Assembly: GCA_035516255.1 (NCBI GenBank)
Contig: DATJAL010000044.1
Span: 1-64,000, forward strand
Direction: 5' to 3'
Source of the DNA: Chitinivibrionales bacterium
Lineage (GTDB): Bacteria; Fibrobacterota; Chitinivibrionia; Chitinivibrionales; FEN-1185
Length of the DNA: 64,000 nt
In this document: positions 54,751-62,475 of the stretch, piece by piece
Layout: each line of letters opens with the position of its first letter
Position numbering within the stretch: the stretch's first letter is position 1
The notes under the pieces: model-generated
Databases searched by the model: none
Told to the model about the DNA's origin: nothing
What the model saw: the letters and a program-made list of their open reading frames with translations, nothing else
Translations under genes and position numbers: made by a program

Positions 54751-55797
54751 ATGAAGGAAACAAATGCTGCCCACGATCTTCTAGGTAGAGAACTTAAGAG
54801 CGGTTGGAAAGTTACTAGGAAGATTGAAAAACACGAGACTTCGACAGGTTCATTTTTCTCAGTATGCTACGAGGTACAAAAAGACAAGAGGGTTTGTTTT
54901 CTAAAGGCATTCGATTTTGCCAAGTTCTTCCAACTTGCAAAGAGCGCCGAGATAGTTGATGTAATGGCGGATATGCTAAATGCCTACAAATATGAAAAGC
55001 AACTTTCGGATCTTTGTAAGACGTCTCACGTAACCAAAGTCGTGTATGTTAATGAGGCGGGCGAAGAAACTATTCCAGAGTATACAATTCCTGTTGTACC
55101 CTATTTGATTTTCGACTTAGCTGATGGCGACGTAAGATCGAGACTCGAGTTCTCTGATGGCCTTGACTTTGCATGGCGGCTAAAATCCTTGCATGATATC
55201 TCAATCGGTATAAGACAACTTCATAAAATCGAAATAAGCCACCAAGACCTTAAGCCTTCCAACATTCTCGTTTTCGACACCAGCTCAAAAATTGGCGATC
55301 TTGGAAGGTCCGTTTGCAGGCTCGTCAATGGCCCTTACGATGAAATGTGTTTTTCTGGAGATTTTACCTATGCACCACCTGAAATAATGTACAAGTACTT
55401 TGAGAAAGATTGGAGCAAACGTGTTTTTGCAACAGATTGTTATCTTCTCGGTAGTATGGTCGTTTTCTATTTTGCTGGCACAAGTATGTCCGCACTGCTT
55501 CAAAAAAATCTTCCCGACAAATTTAAGGTGCATGTTTATCGTGGTCCTTTTGATCAAATACGTCCTTATCTTTTAGAAGCTTTCTCAATATCTCTAGATG
55601 AATTTAAGAATTGCATTTCCAATGCATTTTTTAAAGAGGAGCTTGGATGGGTTGTTGAAAGGCTTTGTTATCCTTTACCAGAGAATCGAGGCCACCCAAG
55701 GAATCTTTGTGGAATTCAGAATCAGTTTAATCTGGAAAGGTTCGTTTCAAAATTCCATCACCTGCACTTAAAAGCCGAATATCTACTAGGTAAATAA
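54751..55797 (+). CDS. Ser/Thr protein kinase (Hanks type)
   Basis: The 348-residue soluble kinase has an apparently complete catalytic core: a glycine-loop-like TSTGSFFSVCYEV, VAIK-like FLKAF lysine, catalytic loop HQDLKPSN (164-171) with D166, K168 and N171, the metal-binding D183 in GDLG, and APPE. There is no membrane anchor or sensor domain. The gene is markedly A+T rich compared with its neighbours, a sign of transfer. It overlaps the TPR gene by one base (TAATG), so they are coupled. A signalling or phage-defence role is possible but unproven. Confidence 0.88.
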   Translation: MKETNAAHDLLGRELKSGWKVTRKIEKHETSTGSFFSVCYEVQKDKRVCFLKAFDFAKFFQLAKSAEIVDVMADMLNAYKYEKQLSDLCKTSHVTKVVYVNEAGEETIPEYTIPVVPYLIFDLADGDVRSRLEFSDGLDFAWRLKSLHDISIGIRQLHKIEISHQDLKPSNILVFDTSSKIGDLGRSVCRLVNGPYDEMCFSGDFTYAPPEIMYKYFEKDWSKRVFATDCYLLGSMVVFYFAGTSMSALLQKNLPDKFKVHVYRGPFDQIRPYLLEAFSISLDEFKNCISNAFFKEELGWVVERLCYPLPENRGHPRNLCGIQNQFNLERFVSKFHHLHLKAEYLLGK

Positions 55798-57326
55798 TGG
55801 CAGAACAGTTTGAGCAAAAAGAACGACGAGTAATTCCAAACTGGCGCAGCTTCAATGTAACTGCCTGCCTTGGGGAATTAGACCATTCCGGTCTTACATT
55901 TCCAAGCAAACCAAGTGAGGTATTTGACATTTCCGACTACACAGCTATTTGGCGACAAAATAAGAGAATCTCATTTGCAGCCGATTTGATCAGTGCTACG
56001 TTTGCAAATGGCGACGATTTCACTGATGATGCCAAAGATGCAGCTAGATTTGTCATTAAACAAGCCGAGAAATGCCCACCACCGTTAATTCGGCTAGCTG
56101 AAATCATTATAGGCAAGAACCCTCATGACAACACCTCTCCTCCACAGCCAGGGGAAGACTTAAGTCTCTCGAAAGTATATAAGTCTATTAATGTTTTAAG
56201 AGATAGATTAAGATCCTTCCCCCAAAATCCCATTCCACATGTTGAATTATCTAGATGTTATTCAATACTAGGAGAAAAATATAAGGCAATTAAGAATATG
56301 AAGGCAGCGTTGTACTTGTCACCTGAGAATAGGTTCATTGTTAGAGCGGCCATACGGCTCTTTGCACATTTTGGAGAACCCGAATATATTCATAACATTG
56401 TAAAGAAAAGTGGTATTGTACGTTACGACCCCTGGGTAATATCCTCGGAAATTTCTCTCGCGGACCTATTGGGGAAGACGTCATCATTTATCAAAAGAGG
56501 AATACAATTCATTGAATCAAAGAAATTCGATCCCTACAGCTTAACGGAACTTTGTTCGTCAATTGCTACAGTCGAGTTAAATGCTGGAAACAGAAAGAAA
56601 GCAAGAAAATTGCTTCAAAGCTCTCTTATTGCGCCAAATGACAACTCCCTTGCCCAAGTCGAATGGATTAACAACATAGATTATCTATTTGACTTGGATC
56701 TAAAAAGATATAACGTGAACTGCAATTCTGAAGCATTGGCGCTTAACAGCTATTTTGAAAACAAATGGAATGACGCTTTCTTCTATTCTAAGAACTGGGC
56801 TAAGGATATGCCTTTTACAAAGCGTCCCGTCCTCATGGCATCTCACGTAGCAATTAGTTTGCTAAATCAGCCACAATTGGCGATTGATATCCTGAAAAGT
56901 GGATTAGTATCACACCCTGGAGATCCACAATTGATCAACAACCTAGTGTATTCACTGGTGCTAGTTAATAAGCTCTCCCAAGCCGAAAGCCTGATGGAAA
57001 ATGTGGGCGACATATCCGACTTAACCAACACAACTAATATTTGTCTCACCGCAACATCAGGGCTGATTGCATTCCGAAAAGGTAATTTCAGCATGGGTAA
57101 AGATCTTTATCTAAAAGCCATTGAAGCAGGCAAATTGACTAATAACCCATATTACCGTTGGATACCAACTTTATGTTTTGCGCGCGAAGCAATATTGTCG
57201 AAATCTGAGAATGCATCTGAACTATTAAAAATTGTTGATAAAGTACCTAACGACCTTGAGATTCCATCCGTCACAGTTCTCAAGAAAGAAGTTCTTGACC
57301 TACTCAGTTTTGTGAAGCCTGCGTAA
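55797..57326 (+). CDS. TPR-like helical repeat protein coupled to the kinase
   Basis: The 509-residue protein has no signal peptide. From about residue 125 it is a solenoid of 34-40-residue helix pairs (NPIPHVELSRCYSILGEKYKAIKNMKAAL ... GDPQLINNLVYSLVLVNKLSQAESLM), which fits TPR repeats. The first 110 residues are a separate small domain (RRVIPNWRSFNVTACLGEL, ADLISATFANGDDF). It is A+T rich like the kinase and starts on the last base of its stop codon. It may be the kinase's substrate or scaffold. I recognise no closer family. Confidence 0.75.
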   Translation: MAEQFEQKERRVIPNWRSFNVTACLGELDHSGLTFPSKPSEVFDISDYTAIWRQNKRISFAADLISATFANGDDFTDDAKDAARFVIKQAEKCPPPLIRLAEIIIGKNPHDNTSPPQPGEDLSLSKVYKSINVLRDRLRSFPQNPIPHVELSRCYSILGEKYKAIKNMKAALYLSPENRFIVRAAIRLFAHFGEPEYIHNIVKKSGIVRYDPWVISSEISLADLLGKTSSFIKRGIQFIESKKFDPYSLTELCSSIATVELNAGNRKKARKLLQSSLIAPNDNSLAQVEWINNIDYLFDLDLKRYNVNCNSEALALNSYFENKWNDAFFYSKNWAKDMPFTKRPVLMASHVAISLLNQPQLAIDILKSGLVSHPGDPQLINNLVYSLVLVNKLSQAESLMENVGDISDLTNTTNICLTATSGLIAFRKGNFSMGKDLYLKAIEAGKLTNNPYYRWIPTLCFAREAILSKSENASELLKIVDKVPNDLEIPSVTVLKKEVLDLLSFVKPA

Positions 57327-57480
57327 TTATCCAACACGTCTTCATTTCCATTTGCAACTTTTTCCCTCACATTCTCTCCTCTTCGCCCGTCTCTTCGCCC
57401 TCTCCTTCTCCCTCCTCCCTGCCCTTCCCATTTCGTCTTGCAGCTTGCGTATTCTAAATCAAAAACCTCAAGGTGAATCG
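57327..57480. other. Spacer after the kinase-TPR operon
   Basis: No gene is seen. The stretch 57360-57430 is a C/T-rich tract on the plus strand (ttccctcacattctctcctcttcgcc). No stable terminator hairpin is obvious. Confidence 0.4.
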
Positions 57481-57840
57481 CGCCTCAGGATACCTGAAAA
57501 CCAGTTCAGGTAAACGGAAAAGCAGCCAAGGTGGCCGGAAAAGTGATTCAGGCGGCTGCCAATGTGGTTAAGGCGGGCGGAACAGTGGTTAAGGTGCCCG
57601 AAAAGGTGGTTCAGGCGACCGGAACCATGAGTCAGGCGGTCGGGCAGGTGGTTAAGGTAAGCTAAAAAGTGGTTCAGGTGCTTAAAAAACCCCTTCAGGC
57701 GGCCGGAAGAAAAAATTTTTCATCGTTCCACACCGCTTTTTCGGCCTCCTGACAGGATATTCCGGTTGCCTGAACCCTCGTTTAGTCTGCCTCGCGTGGT
57801 TCCGGGTTCCCTTTCGCCATTCCGGCCGCATGATAACCAG
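57481..57840. repeat. 21-bp minisatellite with an inverted arm
   Basis: Eleven consecutive 21-bp units (57481-57711) follow the pattern tggttcaggcggccggaaaag, with strong conservation of ttcagg or ttaagg and ccggaa. After a 24-base spacer, units in the opposite orientation occupy 57736-57840 in exact 21-base phase; the first, second and fifth of five are clear (for example atattccggttgcctgaaccc). The units are contiguous, without spacers, so this is not a CRISPR array. Stops occur in the potential reading frame. A function in protein binding or a decayed heptad-repeat gene is possible. Confidence 0.8.
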
Positions 57841-57970
57841 TGTGCCACGAGCCTTGATACCGACCATTATTTATATCACTCCTCAAACAGCAGGCCGCGG
57901 GGCACCGCAAAGGGCAGTGGCAAGGTATGCCTTATTTACGGGAAATCTGCATACCCGTAAAATTTTTCTC

Positions 57971-57999
57971 TTGAAACAAACGTATTTGATTTGTATATT
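57971..57999 (+). promoter_or_regulatory. Promoter of the abiF-type RNA/gene
   Basis: TTGAAA (57971-57976) and TATATT (57994-57999) are separated by 17 bases, a near-consensus housekeeping promoter. The predicted start is about 58006, at the foot of the hairpin described next. Confidence 0.75.
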
Positions 58000-58005
58000 A
58001 AAGGC

Positions 58006-58068
58006 AACACACCCGCCACGCCTCTTCCGCTTATGCGAAATGCGCAACCATGGCGGGTTTTCTTTTGG
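58006..58068 (+). ncRNA. Structured leader resembling the abiF RNA
   Basis: The outer stem ACCCGCCA (58011-58018)/TGGCGGGT (58051-58058) encloses a small CGC-TTAT-GCG hairpin (58028-58037). A T-rich stretch (ttttctttt) follows, so it can also act as a terminator. A conserved RNA of this kind (abiF motif) is known to precede Abi_2/AbiF genes and is thought to be the RNA partner of the protein. The match here is by structure and position only; no covariance model was run. Confidence 0.6.
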
Positions 58069-58079
58069 GGTACCGCAAG

Positions 58080-58973
58080 ATGTCGCTCAAACCCTATGAC
58101 AAACCCCATCTCTCCTATGATGATCAAGTCCAGCTGTTTGTCAAACGCGGCCTCCTGGTGCGCGATCTGAAGGCAGCTGCGGAATTCCTTTCACGTGTAA
58201 GCTATTACAGACTGAGCGCCTATCGCTTCCCTTTCTTGCAGCAGAACGACTTGTTTCTACCTGGAACCTCTTTTGAGCAACTCACCAGACTTTACAAGCT
58301 CGACGACGCGCTGCGTCAAGCGTTTATCTGCGCGCTTTCTCCCATTGAGATTTACCTCCGCACAAGGGTCACCTATCAACTTACGGCAAAATATGGACCG
58401 TTTGTGCAGTACGATCCGTCTGTGTTTAGGTCGACATTTGACCACGCAAAATGGGTTCAAGCGGTGGAAATCGAAATCGTCAGGGGGCATGAGACCTTCT
58501 TGGATCATTTCAAGTCAAAATACTCGGGGTTTCCCCGTCTCCCTCTTTGGATGGCCGTCGAAGTGATGAGTTTCGGAAGCATTTCCAAACTGTATGGCGG
58601 ATTGTTACCCGATCCCCAACGCAGTATCAGCAGCATTTTCGGTATACACCATTCGGTGTTGCACAACTGGATGCACGCACTCACCTACGTTCGAAATGTA
58701 TGCGCTCATCACAGCCGACTCTGGAACAGGGAGCTGGCAATAAGGCCCGAGATTCCTCGCAAGGCTGCTGAGTGGCAAAAAATTCACATCGACAATACTC
58801 GTATCTTTTCTATTGCCGCCGTCGTTGATTGGATAACCACCAAAGCATTGCTCCCGAGTCCTGCAATTGAAAAAATGTTCTCGGTAATCGACGAGATTCA
58901 AAAACAAGGCTCACGGTTTCCGGCCTTCATGGGAATTCCATCCGATGTGCAGCTCCGGCCGTTGTGGAAATAG
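58080..58973 (+). CDS. Abi family protein (AbiD/AbiF-like, Abi_2 domain)
   Basis: This is an abortive-infection-type protein of 297 residues. The start MSLKPYDKPHLSYDDQVQLFVKRGL is the canonical Abi_2 opening; an ATG ten codons upstream lies inside the RNA hairpin and is rejected. SYYRLSAYRFPF, IEIYLRTRVTYQL and YVRNVCAHHSRLWNR are family motifs. The last includes R-x4-H, the HEPN ribonuclease signature. These proteins probably cleave RNA during phage infection and are held by their RNA partner. Base composition is less A+T rich than the kinase pair. Confidence 0.92.
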   Translation: MSLKPYDKPHLSYDDQVQLFVKRGLLVRDLKAAAEFLSRVSYYRLSAYRFPFLQQNDLFLPGTSFEQLTRLYKLDDALRQAFICALSPIEIYLRTRVTYQLTAKYGPFVQYDPSVFRSTFDHAKWVQAVEIEIVRGHETFLDHFKSKYSGFPRLPLWMAVEVMSFGSISKLYGGLLPDPQRSISSIFGIHHSVLHNWMHALTYVRNVCAHHSRLWNRELAIRPEIPRKAAEWQKIHIDNTRIFSIAAVVDWITTKALLPSPAIEKMFSVIDEIQKQGSRFPAFMGIPSDVQLRPLWK

Positions 58974-59024
58974 AAGGTGTACTTTCAGGCAAGCCCCCCT
59001 CCCCATTCCCCATTAACATCTTGA

Positions 59025-60920
59025 TTACTTGACACTCGGGAACCTGCTCAAATCCGTATGCGGCAGAAACAGCGCCGCCACATAGGCGTCCATGTACCGG
59101 TTGTCGGACGACAGGTCGATGTAGGTCATGCGCCTGGCCAGGGCGGCCATCTCGTCGCGCCGCGTCTTTGACAATAGCGAAAGCGTCGCGCCGGTGAGCG
59201 AGGAATTGCCCAGGTAGCTGAAGCGGTCGCGCGGGATGTCGGGCAGCATGCCGATGCGCACCGCGTGCTCGATGTTGATGAACCGCCCGAACCCGCCCGC
59301 GATTGACACGCGCGAAATGCTCCCGAAGGTGAGGCCGATGTTAGACAGCATGAGGTCGCAGGCGGCGTAGATCGCGCCCTTGGTGCGGATGAGGTTTTCG
59401 ATGTCGGCCTCGGTGATCACGATCTCCTTGTTCGCGTACGCGGCCGCGGACTTGACAAGGAGGACCCCGCGGGTGCCCTCGACCCGGGGCGCGCGCCATA
59501 CCGGCACGCGGTCGGTGATCTTGCCGGCCCGGTCGATGAGGCCCTTCGAATACAGCTCGCCGAGCAGCGAAATGAGCCCCGACCCGCAGATGCCCTTGGG
59601 CTTTCCGCCGCCGATCACGCCGTATTTCACGTCCTTCATTTTCGGGTCGATGTCGAACGATTCAATGGCGCCGTCGGCCGCGCGCATGCCGCACTTGATG
59701 CCCGAGCCCTCGAACGCCGGCCCGGCCGAGCACGCGGCCGCCATGAGGAACTCGGCGTTGCCGATCACGATCTCGCCGTTGGTGCCGATGTCCATGAACA
59801 GGCCCACGCCCTTGGCGTCATTGATCATGGGCGCGGCAAGCAGGCCCGACGTGATGTCGCCGCCCACGTAGGAGCCCGCGCCCGGCGCGAACGACACGGC
59901 TGCCAGCGGGTGCGCGTTGAGCCCGAGCTCGCGCGCGGTCATGACCGCCGGGCTGTTGACAACCGGAACATACGGGCTTTCGCGGATGGTCTGCGGCGGC
60001 AGGCCCAGCAGCAGGTGCACCATGGTGGTGTTGCCCGCGATCGCGACGTTGAACACGGACGATGCCGGCGTTTTTATCTCCTTGAGGCATCCGTCAATGA
60101 GGCCGTTGACCGTGGAAAGCACGAGCGTGCGCAGCTCCTCGCGCCGCTTTTCCGTTTTCGCGAACTCGATGCGCGCGATGACGTCGGCGCCGCGGCTGAT
60201 CTGGGCGTTGTAGTCAGACCTGCTGGCGAGGATCTTGCCGTCCGCCATGTCAACGCAATGCATCGAAATCGTGGTGGTGCCGATGTCGCACGCGATGCCG
60301 ATGGAGCGCTGCGACTTATCGCCGGGCTCCACCGATTCAACCACAAGACCGGCGCCCTCGTCGCGCGCGCGGACCGTCACCTGCCCGTTCTGGCCGCGCA
60401 GCGCCTCGGGCAGCTTTCGCAGTGCGGGAAGGTCGCAGCGGATGGCGCCGGCCTGTTCGGCGGCCTTGCGCAGTTGTTTTTCGAGGCGGCCGAAGTCCGA
60501 GGCGTTGTTGTCGGCCGTCGGCGGCTCGACGCTCAGCGAATACGACTTGACAATAGGTGAAATGTCCTTTGGCGCGGGGAACAGTTCGGGCGGGATCGCC
60601 ATGAGGTCTTTTCCGAGCGCCATTCCCGCCGCCTCTTTTGCACGGTCATGGAGTACGGCGACAACGGCGTCCCCGCACACCGCGGCCTGGCACGACAGGA
60701 TCTGCAGCGGGCCGTCGGCCGGCGTCACGGAAAACTTCCTGCCCTTGACTTCCACGCATCCCTCGATGAGCTCCACCAGGCATTTGTGGCAGGTGCCCTT
60801 GCCCCCGCATTCGAGGTGAAGGCTGGCATCGCCGAGCAGTGCGGCGGCATCGGACAGCCTGGTGCCTTCGGCGATTTCGCCGGATTTTTTGGAAGGGAGA
60901 AACGTGATGGTGGGGGGCAT
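59025..60920 (-). CDS. ASKHA corrinoid activation/regeneration protein (RACo/RamA-like, DUF4445)
   Basis: It uses ATP to reduce inactive Co(II) corrinoid proteins, such as the corrinoid iron-sulfur protein of the Wood-Ljungdahl pathway, back to Co(I). It has 631 residues from the ATG MPPTITFLPSKKSG; a TTG start eight codons earlier is possible. The N-terminal 2Fe-2S ferredoxin has LECGGKGTCHKC plus a later Cys in ILSCQ. The ASKHA ATPase shows GIACDIGTTTIS, NVAIAGNTTMVHLLLG, GLFMDIGTNGEIV, GICGSGLISLLGE and SIAGGFGRFI. It is on the same strand as acsC, with an inserted block in between. Confidence 0.92.
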   Translation of the reverse strand: MPPTITFLPSKKSGEIAEGTRLSDAAALLGDASLHLECGGKGTCHKCLVELIEGCVEVKGRKFSVTPADGPLQILSCQAAVCGDAVVAVLHDRAKEAAGMALGKDLMAIPPELFPAPKDISPIVKSYSLSVEPPTADNNASDFGRLEKQLRKAAEQAGAIRCDLPALRKLPEALRGQNGQVTVRARDEGAGLVVESVEPGDKSQRSIGIACDIGTTTISMHCVDMADGKILASRSDYNAQISRGADVIARIEFAKTEKRREELRTLVLSTVNGLIDGCLKEIKTPASSVFNVAIAGNTTMVHLLLGLPPQTIRESPYVPVVNSPAVMTARELGLNAHPLAAVSFAPGAGSYVGGDITSGLLAAPMINDAKGVGLFMDIGTNGEIVIGNAEFLMAAACSAGPAFEGSGIKCGMRAADGAIESFDIDPKMKDVKYGVIGGGKPKGICGSGLISLLGELYSKGLIDRAGKITDRVPVWRAPRVEGTRGVLLVKSAAAYANKEIVITEADIENLIRTKGAIYAACDLMLSNIGLTFGSISRVSIAGGFGRFINIEHAVRIGMLPDIPRDRFSYLGNSSLTGATLSLLSKTRRDEMAALARRMTYIDLSSDNRYMDAYVAALFLPHTDLSRFPSVK

Positions 60921-61212
60921 GTAGGAAAAATACAAAGCGCCCAAACATTACCTATAGATATTGGTGGGGCAACCACTTCGTGGTTTCCCCTGGCCCCCGG
61001 CTTTCCCGCGCCGCGCGACATTCGAGTAGCGAATTTATTAATGAACACGTACTTGTGTTGGGCTTGCCGAGGCATCGAAACGCGGCGCGGGACGATCCGG
61101 GGGCACACCCCTTCCTGCAAAGGTGCGCGCGAGTTCGCTCGCTTTACGCTCGCGATGCGTCGCACCTTCGCAACGCAACCGCTGCGGAATACCCCCTCCG
61201 CCTACGGCGGTG
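60921..61212. other. G+C-rich palindromic intergenic sequence
   Basis: No gene is seen. Short inverted pairs occur: gggg-caaccacttcgtggtttcccc near 60965, cgcgccgcgcga / gcggcgcgggac, and gcgcgagttcgctcgctttacgctcgcgatgcgtcgc. It resembles accumulated hairpin repeats and borders the left inverted repeat of the inserted segment. Confidence 0.4.
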
Positions 61213-61243
61213 TCCCCCTTGATAAGGGGGATTATATACTTAA
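61213..61243. repeat. Left inverted repeat of the 1-kb insert
   Basis: The sequence is tcccccttgataaggggg followed by attatatacttaa. It matches the reverse complement of 62207-62234 over about 28 bases with a rearranged four-base loop (tgat/atca). CCCCCTT-GAT-AAGGGGG is also a hairpin by itself. Confidence 0.65.
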
Positions 61244-61373
61244 CTCCCTTTTCGAAAGAAACGGAGGATAAGGTATTGAACCTTTCACATCCTTCCGCCG
61301 ACTATAGAAGTATCAAGGAGAGGTCAAAGCGCTTCATTTTCTGAAAATTGAAACAATTTAAAAAAGAGGCAGA

Positions 61374-62204
61374 ATGCGAGCTGCTAACTGGCTTCTAATC
61401 GGTCTATTGTTTTTGTTCGGTTACGGCACCACTTCAACAGCGATTCCGATTACCGGTATTACCTTCACTCAAACTTCTTCTACCGTTGTCTCTGGAAACG
61501 GCCTGAGTCTCACTCTGTCGATAGACTCGACGAGCTATCAGCCGGGGCAGCAGATTTCTATTACAATTGCTGAAAAGAACACCCTGGCAACGAAAGACAG
61601 TATCGAAGCAGCTAATGCATGGTTTGTTCAAGGTCTAAACATGGGCCGCCCTTGCGGGACAAATCATCCTTTTGGAATATCTATCCTGCAAGGAAATTAC
61701 GATACAACAAACGTGGCTTCCATCACTCCGCTCCACCTTTACGACCCGAATGTAGTGTATTGGTGCCCTCTGCCGCTATCTGTTATTACTGCCTACGATT
61801 TTCAACCTTCAAGTGATACAGCTGTCATTTATTCCTATTCCGTGCTGACACCCGACAGCTCATTGCCACCTTGGTCGATGAAAATGATCGGCAAGGTTAG
61901 TTCGACAGGATATTGGGCTGGTAATCCCCCAGCAGCGACCTTCATTAACTTTACTCCTGGTATCTACACCGTCGTTGGAGGTGATGAATGGGGTGCACTG
62001 GTTATACTCCATTTCACTGTTACACCAGCAACGGCTGTAACATCGCCTCACCAGAAGCTGAATCTTCAGGCAAAAGTAATACCCCAAGGATGCGTTTATA
62101 ATATTAGAGGAGCGTTGGTATCTTCATCTGGACGGCGAGGACAGATCCCTGGAATTTACTTTATCAAAAGCGGCCGTACTGGACTGTTTACTGTAATCAG
62201 GTAA
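61374..62204 (+). CDS. Secreted hypothetical protein in an inverted-repeat-flanked segment
   Basis: I recognise no family. The 276-residue protein has a signal peptide (ANWLLIGLLFLFGYGTTSTA) and two beta-sandwich-like halves (LSLTLSIDSTSYQPGQQISITIAEKN recalls the BsuPI or DUF11-type 'xYxxGqpv' pattern; later INFTPGIYTVVGGDEWGA). The last 50 residues (VYNIRGALVSSSG ... IPGIYFIKSGR) look like a short sorting domain. AAAGAGG precedes the ATG. It is lower in G+C than the flanking acsC and corrinoid genes, is oriented opposite to both, and is bounded by inverted repeats. Confidence 0.7.
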   Translation: MRAANWLLIGLLFLFGYGTTSTAIPITGITFTQTSSTVVSGNGLSLTLSIDSTSYQPGQQISITIAEKNTLATKDSIEAANAWFVQGLNMGRPCGTNHPFGISILQGNYDTTNVASITPLHLYDPNVVYWCPLPLSVITAYDFQPSSDTAVIYSYSVLTPDSSLPPWSMKMIGKVSSTGYWAGNPPAATFINFTPGIYTVVGGDEWGALVILHFTVTPATAVTSPHQKLNLQAKVIPQGCVYNIRGALVSSSGRRGQIPGIYFIKSGRTGLFTVIR

Positions 62205-62206
62205 TC

Positions 62207-62234
62207 AAGTATATAATTCCCCTGATAAGGGGGA
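62207..62234. repeat. Right inverted repeat of the 1-kb insert
   Basis: It reads aagtatataatt then cccctgataagggg, beginning two bases after the secreted-protein stop codon. Its reverse complement matches the left repeat at 61213-61237. Confidence 0.65.
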
Positions 62235-62289
62235 TGTATTTGTCGAATCTCCCGGTATTTAAATTGATATAACAATTGCGGCGGGGAAT

Positions 62290-62475
62290 TTTATTGCCGC
62301 GCGTTAGGCAGGACTGGAGGCCGCTATGAAGAGCGGTGCTGCCCGGACCCCGGCGGGCCTCCGCCATCGGGCCGTGGCAGCCCGAGCCGACAGGCGAGAC
62401 CGGAAGGACGGCCGACCCCCGCGTGTAGGGGCGGTTCGCGAACCGCCCCTACACGCGGGGGGAACGCCCAACTTT
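62290..62475 (-). repeat. Repeat A, reverse-strand copy with a nested palindrome
   Basis: Read on the minus strand it opens ttgggcgttcccccc and ends cctaacgcgcggcaat, like repeat A. In place of the cttcg loop of the first hairpin there is a perfect palindrome (plus-strand 62417-62462; core gtaggggcggttcgcg / cgaaccgcccctac). This palindrome is a common bacterial dispersed repeat, so one repeat appears to have inserted in another's loop. No gene is present. Confidence 0.75.

Noticed and set aside
57481-57840. CRISPR array
   Set aside because: The 21-bp units are contiguous and degenerate with no unique spacers, and no cas genes are near.
58050-58079. Start of the Abi gene at the upstream ATG
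   Set aside because: This ATG is part of the TGGCGGG stem of the RNA structure; the conserved Abi_2 N-terminus starts ten codons later.
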